From assembly GCA_036381895.1 (NCBI GenBank), contig DASVBY010000100.1, positions 1 through 5,519 of the forward strand: DNA of 5,519 nucleotides. The letters are read 5' to 3'. The notes beneath the pieces were generated by a model, which saw only the letters and a list, made by a program, of their open reading frames with translations, did not search any database and was not told the origin of the DNA. This DNA comes from JACQFZ01 sp036381895. GTDB lineage: Bacteria > Pseudomonadota > Gammaproteobacteria > Acidiferrobacterales > Sulfurifustaceae. A program made the translations under genes and the position numbers. Positions 1 through 4,622 of this stretch are shown piece by piece; positions within the stretch are counted from its first letter, which is position 1; the number at the start of each line of letters is the position of its first letter.

Positions 1-208
1 GACGACGGTGGTCGGGCTGCTCCCGACCGCCTACGGCTGGGGCGGCTACGACCCGATGGTCGCGCCCATGGCGCTCGCGCTCGGCTGGGGCCTGGCATTC
101 TCGACGTTCATTTCGCTCTTCACGATTCCCTCGGCGCTCGCGGTCGCCGCCGATATCGGCGGCTTCGCGCGGCGCCTGTCCGGCGCGCGGGCGCGACAGG
201 CGAACTGA
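1..208 (+). CDS. RND efflux transporter permease subunit, C-terminal end (5' truncated)
   Basis: Only the last 68 codons lie in the window; the frame is open from base 2 and stops with TGA at 206-208. The visible protein has the GLLPTAYGWGGYDPMVAPMA stretch followed by GWGLAFSTFISLFTIPSALA. This matches the end of inner-membrane RND (AcrB-like, proton-driven) permeases: a loop carrying GLLPTA and GYDP, then the last transmembrane helix and a short basic cytoplasmic tail (RRLSGARARQAN). Such permeases work with a periplasmic adaptor and an outer-membrane channel. Those partners would normally lie upstream, outside the window. The substrate (drug, metal or lipid-like) cannot be told from this end. 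The GTG at base 8 is internal, not the real start. The family call is fairly safe; the subfamily is not resolved. Confidence 0.85.
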   Translation, partial: TTVVGLLPTAYGWGGYDPMVAPMALALGWGLAFSTFISLFTIPSALAVAADIGGFARRLSGARARQAN

Positions 209-419
209 GCCGCGGTTCTCACCGGATCGCGCGCCTCGAGCGACTTTTATCCTGAAGTAAGGTCGCGATCGGTCGTCCGAACGTCGGATCGAGCGTGTAC
301 CAGCGCGTTCACCAGGGACTTTCGTCCACGCTTCTACCGCTCGTCGCCTGTGGCCGTGGCGCAACCGCTGCGCGTCATCCTTTCTCCGGGTCCACCGTTA
401 TAAGCCCACAAGCCGCGAA

Positions 420-436
420 ACACGATTTTGTCGTGT
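420..436. repeat. Short inverted repeat upstream of the DUF3300 gene
   Basis: ACACGA at 420-425 and TCGTGT at 431-436 are perfect reverse complements separated by five bases (TTTTG). The pair lies about 60 bases upstream of the GTG start at 496. Its size and position fit a dimeric-regulator operator or a small leader hairpin, but no known operator is recognised. A TATAAG hexamer at 399-404 resembles a -10 box, but no convincing -35 box precedes it, so I do not call a promoter. The rest of 209-495 holds nothing else I can support. Confidence 0.3.
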
Positions 437-495
437 CTAAGGGGTATCGGCCGGCGAACATCAGGGCTGCAAAACCATCCAGGTGGGACGCGCAG

Positions 496-2142
496 GTGAG
501 AGCGGTAGCCGGACTCCTATTCGCCCTGTACATCCTGGCACTGACGGGGGTCGTTCCAGCCTTCGGCCAGGATGCGGCGCCGGCTGCGCCGAATCGGGCC
601 GCGCAGACGGGACCGCCGGATTCGAGCGAGGCAACCCCTCCGGGCTCCGATAACGCCGAGCGGCAGGATGCCGACGAGCCGTCTGACCCCGTCGACGAAC
701 CCGACGACGCCGCGCCAGCCGCCGAAGGCGACCGCTACTTCTCCCAGGCCGAGCTCGATCAGCTGCTCGCGCCGATCGCACTCTATCCCGATGGACTCCT
801 GTCGCAGATCCTCATGGCCGCGACTTATCCGCTCGAAGTCGTGCAGGCGGCGCGCTGGTCGCGGGCGAATCCGGGACTCAGCGGCGCGGAGGCGGTGAAA
901 GCGGTGGAAGGGGAGAGCTGGGACCCGAGCGTGAAATCGCTGGTCGCGTTTCCGCAGGTCCTGCAGATGATGGACGAGAAGCTCGAGTGGACGCGCGACC
1001 TCGGCGATGCCTTCCTCGCCCATCGCGCCCTGGTCATGGACACCGTGCAGAACCTGCGCAAGCGCGCGTACGATGCGGGCACGCTGCGCTCGAACCAGTA
1101 CTACCGCGTCGAGCGCCGCGGCGATCACATCGTCATAGAACCCGCGAACCCCGAGGTGGTGTACGTGCCGTACTACGATCCGCGCGTGGTGTACGGCACC
1201 TGGTGGTGGCCCGCCTATCCGCCGGTTTTCTGGGCGCCGTGGCCCGGCTACCACCCGTTCGCCGGCACCGGCTTCTTCTGGAGCGTGGGCGTGTTCGTCG
1301 GTCCGCGGTTCTTCTTCGGCTTCTGGGACTGGCCGCATCGTCACATCCACATCGTGCACGTGCACGATCGCGTCGTGCCCAAACACCGCGCGCGCTTCAA
1401 GCATCCGCACTTCAAACATCCGCGCTTCAAACATCCGAGCCGGATCTGGCGCCACGACCCGCGCCATCGCCACGGCGTGAAATACCGGCACCCGGGCGTG
1501 CGGCGCGCGTTCGCGCCGCCGCACGACGGCTTCATCCGGCGCGCATCCGGGAAGTTGCCGCACGAGCGGCGCGCGCATGAAGGGCGCCCGGGGAAGGGCG
1601 GCGCGTTCCACCGGCAGCTGCGCGAAGGCGACCGCCATTTCGGGCGCGAGCTGGGGCGCCGGCACGACAGCGGGCCGCCGGGCATCGGCCGGCTCGGTCC
1701 CCGTCAGGACCGCCTCGGCATGCGACAGGACCGGGTGGCGCCGCCCCGCGGGGCGCAGCCGCCGAGGTTCGTGCGGCCGCACAGCGGGCAACAGCGCATG
1801 GGTGTGGATCGCGGCGTCTCGCGGCGCATGGGGATCCGGAGCAGAGGGACAGCGAACGCGCGCATCACTGCGCCGATCGTGCGTGGGGCGCCGCGCGCTC
1901 GCGCGCAGCTGCGCCCGGCGCCGCGCGCGCTTCAGCCGCGCGCGATCTCGCCGACTCTCACTGCGCCGCGGCTGGCGCGCCCCGGCGTCGGCCCGCGTCC
2001 ACCCTCCGGCATCGCGCCGCGTGCGCAACCGCGGTCGTTCAGCATGCCCGCGCCGCGGTCTCTCAGTAGACCGGCGGCGAGCGGCCGCGCGTTCGCGGCG
2101 CCTTCGATCGGCAGCCCCCGCGGGTTCAGCTTCCGCCGATAG
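496..2142 (+). CDS. DUF3300 domain-containing secreted protein with His/Arg-rich C-terminal tail
   Basis: 548 residues from the GTG at 496. Residues 1-24 form a signal peptide (MRAVAGLLFALYILALTGVV, then PAFG before QD), so the protein should be exported. Residues 25-80 are a low-complexity acidic, Pro/Ala-rich linker. The DUF3300 domain spans about 81-240, recognised by LDQLLAPIALYPDGLLSQIL, ATYPLEVVQAARW, a W-D-P-S-V-K-SL-AFP segment and VVYVPYYDPRVVYG. A Trp/Tyr/Pro-rich stretch and a Phe/Gly-rich stretch follow (about 232-285), then a His-rich part (about 280-335) with three RFKHP-type repeats, then a very basic Arg/Pro/Gly tail to the end. Start choice: an AGGTGGG Shine-Dalgarno-like site at 481-487 sits 8 bases before 496 and the signal peptide begins there. 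The frame stays open back to a GTG at 295, but that 67-residue extension has no protein character and would bury the signal peptide. DUF3300 has no established function; metal or nucleic-acid binding by the tail is inference. Confidence 0.85.
   Translation: MRAVAGLLFALYILALTGVVPAFGQDAAPAAPNRAAQTGPPDSSEATPPGSDNAERQDADEPSDPVDEPDDAAPAAEGDRYFSQAELDQLLAPIALYPDGLLSQILMAATYPLEVVQAARWSRANPGLSGAEAVKAVEGESWDPSVKSLVAFPQVLQMMDEKLEWTRDLGDAFLAHRALVMDTVQNLRKRAYDAGTLRSNQYYRVERRGDHIVIEPANPEVVYVPYYDPRVVYGTWWWPAYPPVFWAPWPGYHPFAGTGFFWSVGVFVGPRFFFGFWDWPHRHIHIVHVHDRVVPKHRARFKHPHFKHPRFKHPSRIWRHDPRHRHGVKYRHPGVRRAFAPPHDGFIRRASGKLPHERRAHEGRPGKGGAFHRQLREGDRHFGRELGRRHDSGPPGIGRLGPRQDRLGMRQDRVAPPRGAQPPRFVRPHSGQQRMGVDRGVSRRMGIRSRGTANARITAPIVRGAPRARAQLRPAPRALQPRAISPTLTAPRLARPGVGPRPPSGIAPRAQPRSFSMPAPRSLSRPAASGRAFAAPSIGSPRGFSFRR
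1393..1437 (+). repeat. Three tandem 15-bp repeats coding RFKHP/HFKHP/RFKHP
   Basis: Three in-frame 15-bp units, at 1393-1407, 1408-1422 and 1423-1437, share the form CRCTTCAARCATCCG and differ at only one or two positions. They encode RFKHP, HFKHP and RFKHP at residues 300-314 of the DUF3300 protein. The near-identity at DNA level, including silent sites, points to recent slippage or duplication rather than convergent selection on the peptide alone. Copy number probably varies between strains (inference). Confidence 0.85.
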
Positions 2143-2252
2143 CTCCGCTCCGCGCTACGTCCGTCCATTCCGGCGAAAGCCGCATCTGCCCCAGGCTGCA
2201 GCGCGAGCGAGTGGACAGTCTGCATGAACGCAGGCGGGCGATCGAAAGAGGG

Positions 2253-2330
2253 GTGAGCGGTGCCGCCGTACAGGTGCTGTGTTGGACGCAGCGACCTGCC
2301 CTCCCCGGAAGCAGCGGCGGCACCGCTCGC
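2253..2330. repeat. Nested palindrome: 14-bp perfect outer stem around a second hairpin; possible structured RNA or palindromic repeat element
   Basis: GAGCGGTGCCGCCG at 2255-2268 is the exact reverse complement of CGGCGGCACCGCTC at 2315-2328. Read as plus-strand RNA the helix extends to 17 pairs with U2254-G2329, G2253-C2330 and U2269-G2314. Inside it, CAGGTGCTG at 2271-2279 pairs with CAGC (2289-2292) and ACCTG (2294-2298), with one bulged G at 2293 and a 9-base loop. A 15-base unpaired segment (2299-2313) lies on the 3' side of the internal loop. No T-run follows on either strand, so it is unlikely to be a classical terminator. No known riboswitch or RNA family is recognised in it. Confidence 0.5.
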
Positions 2331-2440
2331 GGGGAAGGGAAGCACAAATCGGGCCAGGGGATCGGCCGCTCGGCCAGGCGAGCGCGAGCCTGCCCAGGAG
2401 CCCTCAGTCCCCAAAGGTGCGCCGCGGCGTGACGAACCCA

Positions 2441-2446
2441 TAGAAT
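2441..2446 (+). promoter_or_regulatory. Candidate -10 box placing transcription start at or near the ATG of the small membrane protein
   Basis: TAGAAT at 2441-2446 matches the sigma-70 -10 consensus at five of six bases and ends 7 bases before the ATG at 2454. Transcription would then begin at or next to the A of the start codon, giving a leaderless or nearly leaderless mRNA. In agreement, no Shine-Dalgarno sequence precedes the ATG. No good -35 box is visible 16-18 bases upstream, so this is only a candidate. Confidence 0.35.
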
Positions 2447-2453
2447 CCCGGGC

Positions 2454-2852
2454 ATGCGACAGCCTGCCGGATCTTCCCCGAATCCGGATCCGCGAAGACG
2501 GCTGCGTCCGGCGCGCCTGGTAGCGCCGCTCGTTTTCGCCGCGATTGTGCTCCTGATCCTGAGCGACCGGGTGCCCGGGCTGCGCGACGCGCGCGAGCGG
2601 CTGCTGCACCCGGACGAGTACCGGGCGCGCGAAGCCTGCCACAAGGCGGCGCTCGCGGCCGCGGAGCAGCCGGCGTACGCGCGCATCGTCGCGCGCGGCG
2701 CGGTGCGCGCCACGCAGGGCGCGCACTACGTCGAGGGCGTACGCGTGGGACAGATGGGGGCGGACGGCGGCGAGATGACGTTCGACTTCAGCTGCTACGT
2801 CGATCCCGACGGGAGCATCGTGAAGACGCACAAGAAGACGTCGATGCCGTGA
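2454..2852 (+). CDS. Small single-pass membrane-anchored protein of unknown function
   Basis: 132 residues, ATG at 2454, TGA at 2850-2852. A basic N-terminus (RRRLRPARL, residues 14-22) precedes one hydrophobic helix at about 22-36 (LVAPLVFAAIVLLIL), predicting a cytoplasmic N-terminus and a periplasmic C-terminal domain of about 95 residues. That domain starts with a helical, charged segment (RDARERLLHPDEYRAREACH) and ends with a strand-like section, GEMTFDFSCYVDPDGSIVKT, which looks like a small mixed alpha/beta fold. Two cysteines, C62 and C114, could form a disulfide in the periplasm (inference). The pattern of a signal anchor plus F-x-C-x-V-x-x-D-G-x-I is typical of a real conserved protein, but I do not recognise the family. 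The ATG lacks a Shine-Dalgarno site; a -10-like TAGAAT lies just upstream. It follows the DUF3300 gene after a 311-base gap and is probably transcribed separately. Confidence 0.7.
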   Translation: MRQPAGSSPNPDPRRRLRPARLVAPLVFAAIVLLILSDRVPGLRDARERLLHPDEYRAREACHKAALAAAEQPAYARIVARGAVRATQGAHYVEGVRVGQMGADGGEMTFDFSCYVDPDGSIVKTHKKTSMP

Positions 2853-3038
2853 GGCGCGTAGAGCCGAACCAGCGGAGTTCCGGGCGCTCGGCAACGTCGT
2901 CGTTCCGGCGGCCGCTTCCCGCGTCCCTGCGCTCTCGCGGCATTTGACGTCCTGTATCGCAAAGCCGGAATCGAGGAAGCGAAGTCGCCCGGCCGTGGAA
3001 ACGAGGGGCGGTGCCAGCAAGGACGCCGGGCGGTACGT

Positions 3039-3413
3039 CTACTCGACCCTCTCCACCCGGATGGGAGCACCCGCCCGCACGGCTCGAAGCTGCCTTACGT
3101 CGCCAAGTGCTTTCCCCCAGATGTTCGTCGGCGCCGCGAGGCGAATCTCGTCGCCGCGCGATACGGGCGTGCGGCCGAAGCCGATCGCAATCGAATCGCC
3201 TTCGACCCAGAACGCGAGCTCGCCGGCCTCGACCACGTCGCGCGCGTCCGGTTCCCGTTCCACCGTAACCGGCGTCGCGAAGTACACCTCTTCGCCCCAG
3301 GTCTGCGCCCGGGACGTGAAGGGCAGGGCGTTCCAGATCGCCCCGGCCGTCGGTGTATCGAAGAGCTCGGCTTCGAGGACGACCGGCTCGATCGTCATTC
3401 TGATTCGACGCAT
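3039..3413 (-). CDS. Cyclophilin-like (TM1367/PF04126-type) small beta-barrel protein
   Basis: 124 residues read from ATG at 3413-3411 to TAG at 3041-3039. The sequence has the hallmarks of the bacterial cyclophilin-like family: LEAELFDTPTAGAIWNALPF (residues 13-32), TWGEEVYFATPV (38-49), VVEAGELAFWVEGDSIAIGF (60-79), FGRTPVSRGDEIR (79-91) and PTNIWGKALGD (95-105). Members fold like cyclophilin, but they are not established prolyl isomerases and the family's function is not settled; a ligand-binding or stress role is speculation. Start choice: GGGGAGG (complement of 3419-3425) sits five bases upstream of this ATG, a strong ribosome binding site. The frame continues upstream to an ATG at 3452, which would add 13 residues and overlap a hairpin; an internal ATG at 3398 would also be possible. 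The gene is the last of the minus-strand series, 113 bases after the hydrolase. Confidence 0.85.
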   Translation of the reverse strand: MRRIRMTIEPVVLEAELFDTPTAGAIWNALPFTSRAQTWGEEVYFATPVTVEREPDARDVVEAGELAFWVEGDSIAIGFGRTPVSRGDEIRLAAPTNIWGKALGDVRQLRAVRAGAPIRVERVE

Positions 3414-3418
3414 GGATG

Positions 3419-3425
3419 CCTCCCC
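3419..3425 (-). promoter_or_regulatory. Strong ribosome binding site for the cyclophilin-like gene
   Basis: On the minus strand this reads GGGGAGG, a close match to the anti-Shine-Dalgarno complement, with a 5-base spacer (CATCC) to the ATG at 3413. It decides the start in favour of 3413 over the upstream in-frame ATG at 3452. Confidence 0.75.
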
Positions 3426-3440
3426 AAGTCTGCAAATCCG

Positions 3441-3464
3441 GCTCGCCTGCATAGCCAGGCGGGC
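3441..3464 (-). repeat. Hairpin upstream of the cyclophilin-like gene
   Basis: GCTCGCCTG at 3441-3449 and CAGGCGGGC at 3456-3464 are complementary over nine positions, except that the third pair is T-G on the plus strand (A-C on the transcribed minus strand), with a 6-base loop. It lies 28-51 bases upstream of the ATG at 3413. On the minus strand it is followed by CGGATTTGC, which is too short in T to be a confident terminator for the upstream hydrolase. It may be a leader structure or a weak terminator. Confidence 0.35.
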
Positions 3465-3493
3465 TAACGCTTAAGCGCGATACCGCTTCCTTA

Positions 3494-3532
3494 GCGTAGC
3501 TCCGGCTTAGCCAGACGCACGTCGCGCTACGC
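3494..3532 (-). repeat. 7-bp inverted repeat overlapping the stop codon of the hydrolase
   Basis: GCGTAGC at 3494-3500 and GCTACGC at 3526-3532 are perfect reverse complements around a 25-base loop, and the right arm covers the hydrolase TAG (3529-3527). A 10-bp palindrome CGCTTAAGCG lies just beyond at 3468-3477, and GGCTAA (3462-3467) is complementary to TTAGCC (3507-3512). No T-run is present. The cluster looks like a 3' mRNA structure or a remnant of a dispersed intergenic repeat. Confidence 0.3.
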
Positions 3533-4417
3533 CTTCAGCCACGCGATGATCTCGTCGGCGACGCGCTCCGGGTCTTCGCGCTGCAGAAAGTGTCCCACAT
3601 TCGGCAGCACCTCGCGCTTGTAGCGGCTCGAGAAGTACTGCTCCTTGCCGGCGGAGGTGACGGGGTCGTTGGCGCCGTCGGCGGCGCCGTGCAGCACGAG
3701 CGTCGGCACCGCGAGCTTCGCCGGGCGCGCGAGGCGATGTTCGAGCGCGTCGTAGTGCGGGTCGCCCTCGGCCTGGCCCCAGCGGTGGCGATAGGAATGG
3801 ATGGTGATGCCGGCCCAGTCGGGGTTCTCGAACGAGCGCGCCGTCTCGTCGTACTCGGCATCCGAGAACGTCCACGTCGGGGACCAGGTCTGCCACATGA
3901 AGCGCGCCAGCTCGCGGCCCGACTGCCGCACGAGCTCCGCACCGCGCGGCAGGCAGAAGTACCAGTGGTACCAGTAGTTGCGCACCTGATGGATCGGCAG
4001 CGCTTGATCGGGATGGTTCGTGCCATAGCCAACCGAGAGCGCGACCACGTGCGAGACGCGGTCCGGAATCTCGGCGGCAGCGATATACGCGGCGCGCGCG
4101 CCCCAGTCGTGGCCGACGAGCGCAAAGCGCTCGAGCCCCAGCGCCTGCGCCATCTCGATCAGGTCGGCGCCGAGCGCCGCGATCTGACCGCTGCGCAGCG
4201 TCGAGCCGGAGCGAAACCGGGTCGGGCCGAAGCCGCGCAGGTACGGCGCGATCGTGCGGAAGCCGGCCGCGGTCAGCCGCGGAACGATGCGGTCCCACGT
4301 GCGCACGTCGTCCGGCCAGCCGTGCAGCAGGATGACCGGCGGATCGGACGGACGGCCTTCCTGCTCGAAAGCGAGGTCGAGGAATTTCGTCTGGATGTAA
4401 TGAATGCGGCGGCTCAT
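3527..4417 (-). CDS. Alpha/beta hydrolase, epoxide hydrolase/haloalkane dehalogenase-like (Asp nucleophile)
   Basis: 296 residues, ATG at 4417-4415, TAG at 3529-3527. The oxyanion-hole motif HGWPDD is at 32-37. The nucleophile elbow GHDWGA at 102-107 makes D104 the nucleophile, the arrangement of epoxide hydrolases and haloalkane/haloacetate dehalogenases, which attack carbon to form an ester intermediate. The probable acid is D247 or D251 in LHGAADGANDP, and the base is H276 in VGHF. The cap region (about 135-215) contains NYWYHWYF (147-154), W178-P180 and SYRHRWG; tyrosines there could donate a proton to an epoxide, as in known epoxide hydrolases. No signal peptide, so cytoplasmic. Start choice: the frame is open to 4504, but the upstream residues are not family-like. 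MSRRIHYIQT fits the usual N-terminal strand, and a weak GAGAAA lies seven bases before this ATG. The natural substrate cannot be told from sequence; many relatives are annotated only as alpha/beta hydrolase. Confidence 0.9.
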   Translation of the reverse strand: MSRRIHYIQTKFLDLAFEQEGRPSDPPVILLHGWPDDVRTWDRIVPRLTAAGFRTIAPYLRGFGPTRFRSGSTLRSGQIAALGADLIEMAQALGLERFALVGHDWGARAAYIAAAEIPDRVSHVVALSVGYGTNHPDQALPIHQVRNYWYHWYFCLPRGAELVRQSGRELARFMWQTWSPTWTFSDAEYDETARSFENPDWAGITIHSYRHRWGQAEGDPHYDALEHRLARPAKLAVPTLVLHGAADGANDPVTSAGKEQYFSSRYKREVLPNVGHFLQREDPERVADEIIAWLKA

Positions 4418-4475
4418 CGGGTCGTTTCTCGGTAAGGAAAGGAGGGTGCAGCAGCACAAAGCACGCACGGCCGCC

Positions 4476-4504
4476 AATCTGGTGCCTGGTGCCGCCGGCG
4501 TCAA
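4476..4504 (-). promoter_or_regulatory. Weak candidate promoter of the hydrolase gene
   Basis: On the minus strand TTGACG (4504-4499) matches the -35 consensus at five of six bases. With a 17-base spacer the -10 position is CAGATT (4481-4476), a poor three-of-six match. The spacer and -10 region overlap two tandem copies of TGGTGCC (plus strand, 4480-4486 and 4487-4493). The position, about 60-90 bases before the ATG at 4417, is suitable, but the weak -10 keeps confidence low. Confidence 0.2.
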
Positions 4505-4622
4505 ACGACAATTTCGGAGGGTTCGCTTGCGCGCTGCTCATGCGAGCGCAACGCACGCGGAGCGCAGTCGAGGCGAGAGAAGCAGCAGACAGTCCGGGAC
4601 TGCGGCGGCGGGCGGAACGCCG

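Larger units (their letters stand above)
2143..2453. other. 311-base intergenic stretch, apparently non-coding, rich in inverted repeats
   Basis: Open frames cross this gap on both strands but none has recognisable protein character, a good start site or a family motif. It contains several self-complementary segments: CGGC-GAAA-GCCG at 2171-2182 (a 4-bp stem with a GNRA-type tetraloop), the large nested palindrome at 2253-2330, and CGCTCG/CGAGCG at 2367-2384 with a 6-base loop. None is followed by a T-run on either strand, so no intrinsic terminator for the DUF3300 gene is called. TGGACA at 2212-2217 resembles a -35 box but has no matching -10. Confidence 0.5.

Noticed and set aside
248..253. 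TATCCT as a -10 box upstream of the DUF3300 gene
   Set aside because: No -35-like hexamer lies at the right spacing, and it is about 240 bases from the chosen start.
517..2028. A 503-codon open frame on the minus strand, antisense to the DUF3300 gene
   Set aside because: Its Arg/Ala/His-rich product has no family motif, and its length is explained by the codon-position GC bias of the plus-strand gene, which has a recognisable domain and signal peptide.
2253..2330. Integron attC site or intrinsic terminator as explanation of the palindrome
   Set aside because: No GTTRRRY/RYYYAAC core sites are present and there is no integrase or T-run on either strand.
2211..2432. Small plus-strand frame across the palindrome as a possible small protein
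   Set aside because: No ribosome binding site or protein-like pattern, and its sequence is dictated by the inverted repeat arms.
1932..3020. A 362-codon minus-strand frame spanning the DUF3300 end, the gap and the small membrane protein
   Set aside because: It crosses two better-supported plus-strand genes and the palindrome, and its composition is arginine-rich shadow sequence with no motif.
3590..4435. A 281-codon plus-strand frame antisense to the hydrolase
   Set aside because: The hydrolase frame carries the oxyanion motif and a full catalytic triad; the antisense product has no recognisable domain.
4590..4602. CAGTC/GACTG mini-hairpin after the sigma gene as a terminator
   Set aside because: Only 5 bp with a 3-base loop and no T-run on the transcribed strand.
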